64,000 nucleotides of DNA from Brachypterus glaber (Eukaryota > Arthropoda > Insecta > Coleoptera > Kateretidae): positions 43,484,006 to 43,548,005 of the forward strand of contig OY294047.1 of NCBI GenBank assembly GCA_958510825.1. The letters are read 5' to 3'. The notes under the pieces are model-generated. The model searched no databases. It was given only the letters and a program-made list of their open reading frames with translations, and had not been told where the DNA came from. A program made the position numbers and the translations under genes. Below are positions 24,502 through 36,721 of this stretch, piece after piece. How positions within the stretch are numbered: position 1 is the stretch's first letter; every line of letters begins with the position of its first letter.

Positions 24502-27136
24502 TTAAAGTAATTTGTTTGGTACTCCATATACTTCATGAGGGATAACTATCGGCGCTATTTGTTCTGGGACTCCGTAAGTATCATGAGGCTGTACAATTTC
24601 TTTTGCTGCAGGGAGCGGCTGTACTGGAACAGCTGGTACGTCGTACTGATACCTAGTAACAACTACTGGTGCTGGTTCGGCAGCTGGTACTCCATAAGTT
24701 TCATGTGGAATAACTACTGGTTCAATTACTCGTTCTGTAGCAGGGTACGGCAATTCTGGTGCGGCTTCAGTGGGCGCAGGATAAGGTTGGACTGGTGCAA
24801 CTTTGGGTACTCCATATACTTCATGGGGTTGTTCAACAATCTCTTTAGCTGCTGGGTACGGTTGTACTGGTGCTTCAGGGATATCATACTTGTAGTTAGT
24901 AACAATTGGTACTTGAGGAACTATTTCTGGCTCCACAAATTTTTCTGGTACTCCGTAAACTTCATGAGGTTGCTCAATAATCTCTTTCGCAGCAGGGTAT
25001 GGTAATTCTGGTGCAGCTTCAGTGGCCGCAGGATAAGGTTGGACTGGTGCAACTTCGGGTACTCCATAGACTTCATGGGGTTGTTCAACAATCTCTTTAG
25101 CTGCTGGGTACGGTTGTACTGGTGCTTCAGGGATATCATACTTGTAGTTAGTAACAATTGGTACTTGAGGAACTATTTTTGGCTCCACAAATTTTTCTGG
25201 TACTCCGTAAACTTCATGAGGTTGTTCAATAATCTCTTTCGCAGCAGGGTATGGTAATTCTGGTGCAGCTTCAGTGGCCGCAGGATAAGGTTGGACTGGT
25301 GCAACTTTGGGTACTCCATAGACTTCATGGGGTTGTTCAACAATCTCTTTAGCTGCTGGATACGGTTGTACTGGTGCTGCAGGAATATCATACTTGTAGT
25401 TAGTAACAATTGGTACTTGAGGAACTACTTCTGGCTGCACAAATTTTTCTGGGACCCCGTAAACTTCATGAGGTTGCTCAATAATCTCTTTCGCAGCAGG
25501 GTATGGTAATTCTGGTGCAGCTTCAGTGGCCGCAGGATAAGGTTGGACTGGTGCAACTTCGGGTACTCCATAAACTTCATGGGGTTGTTCAACAATCTCT
25601 TTAGCTGCTGGGTACGGTTGTACTGGTGCTTCAGGAATATCATACTTGTAGTTAGTAACAATTGGTACTTGAGGAACTATTATTGGCTCCACAAATTTTT
25701 CTGGTACTCCATAAACTTCATGAGGTTGTTCAATAATCTCTTTCGCAGCTGGGTATGGTAATTCTGGTGCAGCTTCAGTGGCCGCAGGATAAGGTTGGAC
25801 TGGTGCAACTTTGGGTACTCCATAGACTTCATGGGGTTGTTCAACAATCTCTTTAGCTGCTGGATACGGTTGTACTGGTGCTGCAGGAATATCATACTTG
25901 TAGTTAGTAACAATTGGTACTTGAGGAACTACTTCTGGCTCCACGAATTTTTCTGGGACCCCGTAAACTTCATGAGGTTGCTCAATAATCTCTTTTGCAG
26001 CAGGGTATGGCAATGCTGGTGCAGCTTCAGTGGCCGCAGGATAAGGTTGGACTGGTGCAACTTCGGTGGCTGCTGGATACGGTTGAACTGGTGCTGCAGG
26101 TATATCATACTTGTAGTTAGTAATAACTGGTACAGGAGGAACTATTACTGGCTCTACAATTTTTTCTGGAACTCCGTAAACTTCATGAGGTTGTTCAATA
26201 ATCTCTTTAGCTGCTGGGTATGGTAATTCTGGCACAGGTTTAACAGCTTCTGGGTATGGTGCCAGTTCTTTAGCAGCAGGGTAGGGCAACTCTGGCGCAG
26301 TTTCAGTAGCTGCAAGATATGGTGTAAGTGTAGGCACTGGAGCCTTTAAGGTTACTGCTGGAATTTCATGAGGTTCGTCTACAGCTGGAGGGTATGGTAA
26401 TGCTGCAGGGTAGGGAGAAGCTGGTTTTGCAATAGCATTAGCAATGAGAGCTGATACTAATAAAATTTTCTGTAACAAAATTAAAATAAATGTGTAAATT
26501 TTGAGGAAATAAATCGTATTGAAAGAAATTAAAAAGTATTAAAATAGTAATTTTATACCAAGGTAGACATTTTTTTTCCAAGCGTATAATATCCCCAGAT
26601 GCGTTGCATCGAGGGGCGAAGCTATAGTCGTACCTAGCACTGTTTAACTATTACCAAATAATTAATTATTAACGGTTATACTGTTTCTTAAAATTTTCCA
26701 AAAATTAAGTGGACTTGATCTACAAACAAACCGAGATGTTGGCGATACTTTATATTAACGGTACGCGTATTCTAGATAGAAGTTATTAGTTCGTTGATTT
26801 TCACCTAATATTTAGCAAATTTTTGATTGTATTAATTATGAATAATTATATTCAATAAGTAAAATGTTATTAAAAAAAATTCTTGGATTTAACTAGTGAA
26901 AAAATAGAACATCTAAAGTCACAGAAATCAGCTAATTTAAAGTAAGTCTTTCTCAGGTCAAATTTTAACTGCTACATTGTAGCTTTCAATTAAAAAAAAT
27001 TTAAATCTGAATATCTCGCTTCAAATGGGTCAGAATTTGAAAGAAGAAAACCGCTCGAATTTGCAATTTCTTAAAAAAAATTTAGGAAAATATAAATATT
27101 GCAAACAACATTGAAAATTGAACTTACCAACTTCAT
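24502..27136 (-). CDS. Secreted YGVP-repeat protein 2 (two exons, paralogue)
   Basis: Exon 1 is 27136..27128 (ATG AAG TTG) followed by the consensus donor GTAAGTT; exon 2 is 26469..24502 after the acceptor ttgttacag. The intron (26470-27127, 658 bp) is phase 0. Predicted length is 658 aa. The spliced N-terminus MKLKILLVSALIANAIA is a signal peptide, again followed by Lys-Pro. The body is cysteine-free and rich in Pro, Ala, Val, Glu and Tyr. It is built from about five 84-aa repeats containing PYPAA, EQPHEVYGVP, VPQVPIVTNYKYDIP and a second EQPHEVYGVP; about 14 PH(E/D)xYGVP motifs are present in total. The last residues, HEVYGVPNKLL, match the end of the downstream paralogue. ATTAAA polyadenylation-like hexamers lie 20-35 nt past the stop (minus strand, 24479..24466). 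A TTG that opens the longest reading frame lies in the intron, not at the true start. Probably an extracellular matrix or cuticle-type protein; family unrecognised. Confidence 0.88.
24770..26060 (-). repeat. 252-bp in-frame tandem repeat inside gene 2
   Basis: About five 252-bp (84-codon) units are near identical. The residue after YDIP (Ala or Glu) and the residues after the second YGVP (KV or EV) alternate, suggesting a 504-bp dimeric higher-order unit. Because the period is a multiple of three, long shadow reading frames exist on other frames and on the other strand. Confidence 0.85.
26555..26950. mobile_element. ATACCAAGG family element, copy 2, in intron 1 of gene 2
   Basis: Begins TATACCAAGGTAGACA, has the central GATGCGTTGCATC palindrome, and ends in the block TCTAAAGTCACAGAAATCA shared with copies 1 and 3. 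It lies wholly inside the gene 2 intron, so it is transcribed with that gene. Confidence 0.65.
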
Positions 27137-27157
27137 TGTTCGTTAGAAGCACAGAAC

Positions 27158-27195
27158 TGTTTGATACATAAAAAAATACGTTTTTAACTTTTATA
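27158..27195 (-). promoter_or_regulatory. Core promoter of YGVP-repeat gene 2
   Basis: A TATA box (TATAAAAG, minus strand 27195..27188) lies about 30 nt upstream of an initiator-like ATCAAACAGTT (27165..27155), giving a predicted 5' UTR of about 25 nt before the ATG at 27136. The spacing fits arthropod RNA polymerase II core promoters. The transcription start is inferred, not observed. Confidence 0.6.
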
Positions 27196-27599
27196 GTTTG
27201 AATATTGCCTTAGGTTCATATGCACCTTTCTAATTTTTAAAGCTGTAGTGTTAAATGTACTTTTAATGAACTTGATGGTAAAACCCGGTTTTACATCAAA
27301 TCTAATTAGATTTTCGATTTTTTTAGGTAAAAAATTAGAAATTAAAGTATGTGCAGGCGCGTATTGACTTCTTAAGGCCCGGTCCTCAAAATGTAAAAAC
27401 GGGCCTGTTAAGCAGCTCAAAACTCAAGAAAAATAGAAAACTGAAGCGCCCTATGGCCCTATGGCCATTCCGTCACTGAGTTTGTGCGGCCTAAAAGTGC
27501 GTCGTTGCTGAACAAGTGCTTTTGCGAGACGAGATAGAAGGCTCGCAAAAAGGTAAGTCTAATAAAGACGTATTAGTAGTAGAATGTTTATACGGCTAG

Positions 27600-28015
27600 G
27601 ATAAAAATAATGCTATGAGAAAAAAATAGTATATTTCTAACCCAATAAGAAAATGATGGGGGTGGATTTTTATCAAATAGAAGGGGTTGGCATTACAGTT
27701 TACACCATGTTTAAAATTCTAAGAACAAATGATATTTTGATATATTTTAGTCATGTCTTCTCTTTTTCACAGAAAGTAACCAAGCCAAAATTTTAACACG
27801 GTAAAAAATAACCTAAACAAAAAAGTTTGTAGAAAATTAGACTTTAAAGTGACATTGACATTTGCACGGAAAATGTCAAGCGGTAGGTTTTTGTCTGTTG
27901 CCAACCCAATAGAAAGAAAAAGTACAGACCTCTTATGGGGGCCTATAAGAACACGAAAAATGCGAGTGACTATGAGAGTAGCAAAATAGAAAAAGTCTTT
28001 ATTGTTTGTACAAAC
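27600..28015. repeat. Dispersed 0.5-kb repeat, copy 1
   Basis: GTTGGCATTACAGTTTACACC through AACCAAGCCAAAATTTTAAC, TCTGTTGCCAACCCAA and CCTATAAGAACACG to GCAAAATAGAAAAAG. The same order occurs at 29425-29965 and 38296-38823. Confidence 0.75.
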
Positions 28016-28414
28016 GAGAAATACATTGAAAGTGTGACAAATGAGTCTCATATTTTCCAGTTTACGAGGTAAAGTATTGTCAGTTTATTTGCTTTTAAGC
28101 TTTAGCTCTAAAGTCTTTCAAACTTTCTGAAATGTAAATATTTAATATTAAATATCAACAAGCTGTTATAATCCTTCCCAAAATTTTGGTAATAAACGAT
28201 TTCAAATTTTAGGGGAAAATACTTCTAATGAACATTTTGTGCCACTAAAAATGTTACTTTTTAAAGGGCTATAACTCGGATATTTACGTTTTCAAGGTCA
28301 TTTCAAGGTCATTAGAAACATATATTTTTTTACTGGTATTTAATTCTCCTCAAAAAAATAAAAATATTTTGTAAAAAACTTTTTTTAATTGGAGTTTTAG
28401 TTGCAGAGATAACA

Positions 28415-28560
28415 CAGCCATACAAAATTAAAAAATTTGAATCTCCGAAGGACTCGACCAGTCAATTCCTATGTATTTTGAGCCGCTGAATCCGTATCTG
28501 AGGTCGGAATTTGAAAGTTAGCTACTATTTTCAACATAACCTTAAAAAACATACTTTTCG
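28415..28560. repeat. ACAGCC/ACAGGC family fragment
   Basis: CACAGCCATACAAAA, then CCTATGTATTTTGAGCCGCT and GAATCCGTATCTGAGGTC, shared with 34492-34600 and the reverse of 58690-58857. Confidence 0.6.
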
Positions 28561-29159
28561 CAATGATATTTACATTTAAATTTTTTAATTTACCGTCAGA
28601 TGTGTGGATCTTTTTTTAAACATCAAATATTTTCATCAGTGGTAAAGGTTTTTTTTGCCCCCCCCCCCCAAAAATCCCTCGCGCAAGCCCTGATACTATC
28701 CACAGTGCACTGTGAAGAATATAATATCTAAATTTTATCAATTGGCACCTGTCTGGAATGTGAAAAATTCGTCGCCTATAGTTTACACGCAGTATTTAAC
28801 TCTTGTCCTACCCTTGCCTCAGGCGCCTGGTGCCACGGCTTGTAACAATAATGTTCATCTGAGAATATCTATAAATAAATTTGTATTATCACTACTACTT
28901 ATTTAAATACATTAATATGCTGTGTGCATTTTTGGTAAACATTTTACATATTGTATATGTAAATATGCATAAGGATGTTTATCTTGGTATGAATGCATAA
29001 GTTCAATTCTACGTCAAATATATTTCGCAGAAACGCACATTTAGAATGTATTTTTGAACGGAAGTACACAGAGAAAAATCACTGTAAATATTACAGAACT
29101 TTATTTAAAAATATATAATTAATTATGTATTATTCACATAACGTGAAATTTTCCCCGAT

Positions 29160-29408
29160 CTATTCACATATACGCTTTTGGGTCGTTGAATCCGAATCTG
29201 GAGTTAGATTGACTCGGTTAGGTCGCATTTCGTTGCTAACCTAAAAAAAAGTGATGAAAGTTGAAACATTTCATTAACTTTTTAAGGTTAGCAACGAAAT
29301 TTAACCTGACCGATTCAAACTGACCCCAGATTCGGATTCAGCAACCCAAAAACGTATAAAAATGTTTATCTCGTCTGGGGAACCAGATTTTTTTTTGTGT
29401 GCCTGTCT
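29160..29408. mobile_element. ACAGGCACACAAAAAA-ended element, copy 2 (hairpin)
   Basis: Two inverted arms (TGAATCCGAATCTGGAGTTA ... ACCCCAGATTCGGATTCAGC) meet at about 29265. The right end reads TTTTTTTTTGTGTGCCTGT. Confidence 0.7.
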
Positions 29409-29424
29409 AATTTTTAGAATTTAG

Positions 29425-29965
29425 GATAGTATATTAAAGTTCTAGTTTTATAACATACGTTTTTAGAGCACGAGTACAAGTTTAGAAAACGAGCCGCTTG
29501 CGGTGAGTTTTCTAAAGTACTAGTGCGCTAAAAACGTGTTATGAAATGAGTGCTTTATACAATTTTTTCTATTTTGCTCTAAAATTTTAAAAAACTTACA
29601 TTTAAATTGATGACTGATTTAGGGATTTTTGTTTCGAATTGGCATTAAAGTTTTCGCCATGTTTAAAATTCTAAGAACGAATATTATTTTGATATATTTT
29701 ATAGTCATTTCTTCTTTTTTCCACAGCAAGTAACCAAGCCACAATTTTAACACGGTAACACATAACCTAAACACAAAATTTTGTAGAAAATTAAACTTTA
29801 AACCGACGTTCACAATTGCACGGTAAACGTCAAGAGATAGACTTTTGTCTGTTGCCAACCCAAAAGAAAAAAAAGTAGAGACCTCTTATGGGCATATAAG
29901 AACACGCAAAATGCGTGTAATTATGAGCTTATAAGAGTCGCAAAATAGAAAAAGTTTATTATTGA
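29425..29965. repeat. Dispersed 0.5-kb repeat, copy 2
   Basis: Starts TAGTATATTAAAGTTCTAG, has a palindrome (CGTTTTTAGAGCACGAGT ... CTAGTGCGCTAAAAACG), then the body shared with copies 1 and 3. Confidence 0.75.
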
Positions 29966-30410
29966 CAATGGTTCTTAATTTTTATAACTTTTCTGTAGAG
30001 AAATTACTTACATCTTTAAAGTGGTAGCTCTCTGAAAATTAAAAAGATAATCAACGGTAGAGAAATTTCGATTCTCAATTAAGAGTCTGGACTATCGACG
30101 ACGTGACTCGTCTTATCTTGATTTTTTATATAATACTTTTGCACCAGTTCGAGACAGGACGAGTTACCAAAATTTCTCGATTATCCTGAAAACCTAATTT
30201 TAACTGCACTAATCCTTAAAATTTGCTACGTTTACACTTTACTTTAAGTACCTACCAAATATTTGGTCCCATTATGAAATTTTAGCAAATTTAGTACGTG
30301 GATTAAATTTTTAGTTCTGATGATATCGTTTATGGTTCTGATTGCGTAATCTTATTAAGTAAATAAGATTTTTACCCATCCAGTGCTCTATAGATCTGCA
30401 GCACTAATTT

Positions 30411-32316
30411 CACTGGTCGACAAAAAAAACATATGCCTCCGTTTTGTCTGATATATCATTTTTCTACGACTGCTTTAGAATGTAAGCAAATACATACACT
30501 TTTCAAACACAGAATTAATCCATTCTAGCTCTAGATACGGTATGAATATTCCGTATCAAGTGTTAGAATAAGCACATGTAGTGCCATCTCTGGTTTATAA
30601 AAGTAAAGAAAACTGTAGCAAAAGTATCAAAAATATATATATTTTACCATGAAATATTAATGCAATTTAAAGTTTTGCGTTAAAATTATATAGAGTTTAT
30701 AAGTTTTTCTTAATATTTGAGCAGTTTTTTATCAATTTAGTTCAAAAAATTAAAACTGCTCCATCTATTGTTAAATATTTAAACCTGATATATGTCACAA
30801 CAATCTGACATAGCCGTCAATTTTTGCATTATAATTTGTAAATATGTGCTAAAATTAAATAAAAAATCTTACTGATTTGATAAAATTATTAAATAACATT
30901 AATTGCTGTATTTAAAAATATGTGTTTTGTTACATTTACAATGTCGAGTCACAAAAAACATTGTTTTTAACCTTGTCCGCAGTTTAAAGCCATACAGTGT
31001 TTCATATTTGCAGTCGAAGAAAAAGTATAGTCTACACAACACGTATGGAATATTCATTCCGCGCTCGCGTCTATTCCATACTAGTTATGGAATATACTAT
31101 TTCGATGTAACTTTTGATGCTGAACACGAATTTGACATCTATACTCGGCGCATTATCTATCTGAGTAACAAAATGGATCAAGGAAGATATGATTAGTGGT
31201 CTAAAAATGACTTTTAGTGATATTTTTATTACCCATTGTGCTTTTGAAAATTTTTAACATTTAGGTTAAATTGACTGTCATTTTACGTCTTACAAATAAT
31301 AACAAAATCTGTTTAAAAAGTAAAACTTTGTTCAAAATTATAATATAAAAAGTAAGTTTTTATTCATAAAGTGCTATTATGAACTTAAATTTAACATTAC
31401 CTGAATAAAATTACGGACCAGTATTATTTTAACCAAAAAATTCTCTGTTATAGTGTTTACGTCAAAAATTTATAGAGCACTGCATTATATTACTTCATTT
31501 AAACAAAATGTTTATAGATTGATGCTTTAGTTTTCTTTTTATGCACTTTTCTTGTTATTTCTTCTTGCTAGAGCAAATTATTTGGATTTTTTTATAAATG
31601 TCAAAATAATGTCTTGATTGACAATAAATTTTAAACAAGATGAAAACCTTACATAAGGAACTAAATATATTCTGCCAACCAAATAACAAGAAACAAATGA
31701 CCATCAACTCAGATAGATAATGTGCGGAGTTTATTTGGTTCGAGATTCTGAGATAAATGCTACTGCTTTTTTGAAAAAAAAAGTTAAATACCCTTAAAGG
31801 GTGTCGTTTTTCCCTTATATCTCAGGACAAAAAATTTTAATCACAAATGCGTTTTCACATACTTAATGAGTATTAAAAAATGAACAAATTAAGCTATTAA
31901 ACAAATTAAAATATTTATTAATAACTGAGGAATAGGCATTTAAAAAACGTTTAACTTTTTTTAAGTTTTTTGAACTTTTCTCGAAAACCATTAAAGATAT
32001 CTAAAAAAAACAAAATATTTTTAAAATCTGCGTAAAAAACTGTATCTTATAGATGTATAATGTTTGTGGAAAAAAGTTTTAGGGCCGAAAACAACGATAT
32101 TTAACTTTTTTTTTTTAAATCAGTAGGATTTATCTCAGAATCCCGAACCAAACATAACAAATGGAGGTCAAATTCGTGTTCAAAAGAGATTTATCTCAGA
32201 ATCCCGAACCAAACTTAACAAATGGAGGTCAAATTCGTGTTCAACATCAAAAAGTACATAGAAAATGATATATCACACAAAATGGAGGCATATGTTTTTT
32301 TTTTTGTCGACCAGTG
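30411..32316. mobile_element. 1.9-kb TIR element with CACTGGTCGAC ends
   Basis: Terminal inverted repeats of about 50 bp (CACTGGTCGACAAAAAAAAC / ...TTTTTTTGTCGACCAGTG) enclosing CATATGCCTCC and GATATATCA. The right arm carries a 61-bp direct duplication (GGATTTATCTCAGAATCCCG at about 32127 and 32188). Interrupted at about 30480-31105 by another repeat. No transposase. Confidence 0.8.
30480..31105. mobile_element. 0.63-kb repeat nested in the CACTGGTCGAC element
   Basis: High-identity copy of 46965-47645, including hairpin GATACGGTATGAATATTCCG TATC and TTTACAATGTCGAGTCACAAA. The flanks rejoin as TTTTTCTACGA | CGATGTAACTTTT when it is removed. A short open frame (30903-31196) is not conserved between copies. 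Confidence 0.75.
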
Positions 32317-32332
32317 TTTTAACCAGTTAATT

Positions 32333-33331
32333 ACACAGGCCCACAAAAAAATCCTATGTATTTTTTCCCTCTGAAACTGAATCCGCAATCCGTTTAACCC
32401 TTACACGTCAGGATTTTGACATAACCTCAAAAAACACCCGAGAAACTACTGAAACCGCTACAATTATCTATGCCATACAAAAAGTCCCCAAATTGCTAAT
32501 TCTAAAACTCCAGAACCCCATAATCCCCTAACCTCATCATACCATAGCCGCATAACTTCAAAACCGTAACCTCATTACATAGAAAAAAACGGATTCCTTG
32601 AACCAAGGACACGTGTCTTTGGATATGTTCAAAGTCATATTCTCTTGTTTCAAGGCTGGCATTTTCTTGAACCAAAGTCAATGTCCTTGAATAAAGAGCG
32701 CGGATTTTTATTCCAAAACCCGTGCTCTTCATTCAAGGACATTGACTTTGGTTCAAGAAAATACCAGCTCTGAAACAAGAGAATATGGCTTTGAACATAT
32801 ACAAAGACACGTGTCCTTGGTACAAGGAATCCGTCTATGTAAGTATAAAAATCTAGTTTGGGAAAACAGAACAGAGAATCGGACTTCTCCACAGAATAGG
32901 ATGATGGGGTTAAGAGGTTATAATATATGGGGTTACGGAGTGAAGGGGTTAGGAGGTGTGATGGGATTTTAGTGTTATATAGTTACTTATTCATAACTAT
33001 CTTCTACAAGAAGATTTCACGTAATTGTTCTGTTTTCCCCAACCAGATTTTTCTACTTAATGAGGTTACGGGGTTTTGAGGTTATGGAGTAATGGTATTC
33101 TGAGGGTAGGGGATTATGGGGTTACGAAATTACGAATTTGGAGGGAAGGGTTATGGAGTAGATAATTTTAGCGGTTTCAGTAGTTTTTCGAGTGTTTTTT
33201 GAGGTTATGTCAGAATCCTGACTTATAAGGGTTAAACGGGTTACGGATTCGGTTTCAGCGGGAAAAAATACATAGGAATATCATATTTGAATCCAAGACT
33301 CACAAAAATTTATTTTCTTGTGGGCCTGTGT
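32333..33331. mobile_element. 1-kb foldback with ACACAGGCCCACAAAAA ends
   Basis: Inverted arms of about 170 bp (ends ACACAGGCCCACA / TGTGGGCCTGTGT-type; inner AACCTCAAAAAACACCCGAGA / TCGAGTGTTTTTTGAGGTT). A second palindrome with arms of about 130 bp (32580-32700 and 32715-32840, with AAGACACGTGTCCTTGG) sits inside. Repeated GGGGTTA.GGGGTTA-type sequence lies between. Confidence 0.8.
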
Positions 33332-33689
33332 TATTTATTATCAAACAAACCTAAAAAACTGTTATTTATTTTATTTGGAAATTATAAATAAGAATAAAAA
33401 TGTTTATTTTAACCACTTATTTATTGTAATAATCCATTTTAATGACACTGAATATACAAAATTCCTACTAATGTACAAAACTCCACCGTACTTAATACCA
33501 ACTGCAAAACGAAAACCGTAAGTGTGAATTGTATTGCACTAGTTAGTTCCTTCCTGTAAAGTTCCTTAATGCCAAAAGTATATTTGAATAAATGTCTCGC
33601 GAAATTATTATCTGAAAACTGTTTCAAAGTCCAGTAAATAGGTGGGTTATTCCAGCAAATCGTGACATGACTGGCATTAAATAAAATAC

Positions 33690-33950
33690 AGATTATTATT
33701 AGCTAGCTTAAGGCGTTCATAAGATTTCTCGGGCAGAACGACCGACAAAAATAAATCGACCGACCGTTCGACCGACCGATCGACCAAAAGATCGACCGAC
33801 CGATTCATCGACCGACAATTTTTTTTTAGGTCAAAATGATTTATATCGACATAAAACGTCATAATATGAAATAGTACGCAATTTTTTTTTTAATTTTTTG
33901 CACGACTACAATGCTTTTCCAAAATTTTGAAAACATTAAAATGGTAAAGC
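33690..33950. repeat. CGACCGACC-containing repeat, copy 2
   Basis: A run of CGACCGACCG/ATCGACC tetranucleotides (33742-33815) followed by AAATGATTTATATCGACATAA; the reverse strand matches 9822-10050. Confidence 0.65.
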
Positions 33951-34032
33951 AATACATGGGACAAAAACTGAAAGTGTACCAGTAATAGTACACTCTCGGT
34001 ATTGCAATACATTGTCAAGATAGTCAGTTTAA

Positions 34033-34413
34033 TGTAACGTAAGCAACTAATTCCCTTGTAACGTAAGCAACAGATATTTCAACTTTTAATACATAACTCA
34101 GCAATTATTAAAGATTTAAAACCTTCTAGCCTGATTTCTTAAACATTTTTAAACGTACATTTAGTTTAAAAAGATTTTATATTCTGGAATAGAACAGAAA
34201 TTTCAAGATTCCACAAAATGTAACGTAAGCAACATTACATAAAATTATAAATTTATTACAAATTAAACTTATTATACTAATTATAAATACATGTTTTGTT
34301 ACTTTGTTATTTACTAAAAATAAATATTGTATTTAAATATAATGCCTTTTAATATAATTGACAAATTTATAAATTTAAAAGTTAAAATATGTGTAAGATG
34401 TAACGTAAGCAAT
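34033..34413 (+). repeat. Four dispersed copies of TGTAACGTAAGCAA
   Basis: Exact TGTAACGTAAGCAA at 34033, 34057, 34219 and 34399, with a partial copy (AACGTAAGCAACTC) at 34884. The intervening sequence is not repeated. Confidence 0.85.
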
Positions 34414-34491
34414 ACTGGAATTTCCCAGGTAATTTTTATCCGATGGTGAGATTACCCAGTTTTAGGATTTAATTTTTGAGAATTAACCAAT

Positions 34492-34600
34492 TACACAGCC
34501 ATACAAAAAAAGGTCGAGAATATTTTTGGAGACGATTCTATTCCTATGTGTTTTGAGGCGCTGAATCCGAATTTGAGATAAAAAAAGCATTTTCATATAC
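34492..34600. repeat. ACAGCC family fragment
   Basis: ACACAGCCATACAAAAAAA, then TTCCTATGTGTTTTGAGGCG CTGAATCCGAATTTGAG. Confidence 0.6.
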
Positions 34601-34619
34601 TCAAATATCAGGGTTCGCT

Positions 34620-35025
34620 GATAATATAACACACAGGGTTGTCTATCTCTAATATTTTCTTTCCCACCAATCAGCGATTGTTAGGTTCTCCATCTCTTAC
34701 AAGTCATTCTGTTTTATATACCTATCTTACGCAACGTTGCCAAGCTTAGCTTTGTTTACATTTAGTTAACAATTAAACGAGTATTTTGTCAAACATAACA
34801 AACATAAGTATTAAAATGTAAAAACCATGGCATACGAATTATAACAAAAACCAAAGAAGATATATTACCTTCTTATATTATAAGAACGTAAGCAACTCAG
34901 AACAATGCGCATATATCTGACAACAATGTACTGACATTCGAATACTTAATCGATCGTCCTGACCAATCCTCAATTCCCCTCCCATAACAACTGCACGAGT
35001 AGGCAAACCTGTGTGTTATATTATC
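34620..35025. mobile_element. TIR element with GATAATATAACACAC ends
   Basis: About 405 bp. GATAATATAACACACAGG at the left and CCTGTGTGTTATATTATC at the right are perfect inverted ends. No coding sequence. Confidence 0.75.
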
Positions 35026-35929
35026 TACAACCCTGCTCAAAAATAACTTAACTACCTATTGACTGGACCTTTCGCCTTTACTTTTTGGGATAAAACACAT
35101 AATGCGACTGTCGGATAACTCCGGAAAATATTGTTGGTTCTTGGTTTTAACCAACCTATATCTTTAGACATTTCTAAAATAAAACTACAATCCTAATATG
35201 CATGAGACTTTTGGATAATATTTATTAACACTCAGGTGCAGAAAGATAAAGAAAGGTATGTAATTAAAATAAAAAAAAGCCCTGATTTTTTGAGTTTTAT
35301 ATTTTAGAAGGACGAAAATGTTTCAGAAAATAAGTATCAGACACATTCATAACATGTTTCTTTCTGAAAAAAATATAAAAACATTTAAAAATCGATTTTA
35401 TCAAAAAAGATTATTTTAATTTTGGACATGTTTCACTCACTAAGCTCTAGACTACAAAAACTACCAATAAAAGAAGGTAGTGCTTGATTTTTTGTCTCAG
35501 ATTTTTAAGGCTCACCGTGATTAAACTTTACACTGTGTGAAGTGTGAAGTTTAATGTCATTTCATCTAGATTTCCTACAATTAGGAAGAAAAAAGTAAAA
35601 TTTTGACATACGACCTTCTGCACTTTGAGTGACGATATGTACTATATGACTAATAACTATACCCCGCCGTAAATGGAGCCTTTTGTTAGAGGCAAGTTAT
35701 CTCGACCAGTTAAACCCTGCAAAACAACAAAAAAACGAGCACGTCGCGTCATTGATAAGCAGTGTTTGGCCGACCTAGGTGTTTCTTATTTGAAAAGCTT
35801 CGAGTTTGGCCACGTATACTAATAAATTAAAAACTCACGTTCTGTGGTGTGTTTTATAAAATTTGAAGCATTACGTATATTCACGAGTAATGCTTGTTTT
35901 ATTATACCTGGCAAAACAATAGTCGTATA

Positions 35930-36462
35930 ATAGTAATTATATACCAAGGTAGAGAAGACAATTTTTATAGCCGAGGGTATTAAATTCCGAGCTACGTAGC
36001 AGCAAGGGATTTCAGAGTGCGAGGCTATAATAGTCTTCTCTACCGTGGTTTATATATTAGTTTTTTCACTACTAATACTATTTAACAATTTTAATTCATA
36101 TAACAAAATAAATTATTAACAGAAATTATATTTCTTGAAATTTAAATTTAAATAAATACTTTGAACTGACGTTTAAAAATTTAGTTTTTTTTTATTTTTT
36201 TTTTCATAATATTTAGCTAATTATTGATTGTATTTATTGCCAATAATTATAATTAAATATATTTAATAAATAAAAAGTTATTTAAAGCTATTTTCTTAGG
36301 TTTAATTAGTAAAAATTGCACCAAGAATTGAAACATCTAAAGTGACAGAAATCAATTCTTTATAAAATTTACTCCTACTAGGAGAGAAAAAATTATTATT
36401 TCTATAGGTGAAGAAAATTGTTTTCACAGTCTGAAATAATGTAAAGCTAGCAGTGAAAAAAC
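35930..36462. mobile_element. ATACCAAGG family element, copy 3 (reverse orientation)
   Basis: Near-complete reverse complement of 3946-4522, from TATATACCAAGGTAGAGAAG through the CTACGTAGCAG centre to CTATAGGTGAAGAAAAT. Non-coding. Confidence 0.75.
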
Positions 36463-36721
36463 ATCATTATAATTTCTCAATGAAAATCTTAATATGCTCG
36501 TAAATAGTGAACTAATAGAACTTCTCTTATTATAAGTAATGAATGGAAATTTCCCATTCACTAAATCTATAAAACACATAATATGAGCTTCTGGCACAAA
36601 ACAAATGACTAGCGAATTTAATTGAACCTATATAAATTAGGGTAGTCCTTAAAACATTCGTTTTTGAGTACCTTTTTTTGAAAAAAATGCTAAAACCAAC
36701 AACAAATAAAAAAATATAACT

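Noticed and set aside
24535..26226. Multiple 72-156 codon frames overlapping gene 2 on both strands
   Set aside because: They recur every 252 bp and are frame shadows of the repeat.
28712..28906. 64-codon frame with a proline/alanine-rich centre
   Set aside because: Short, no homology recognised, no supporting gene structure.
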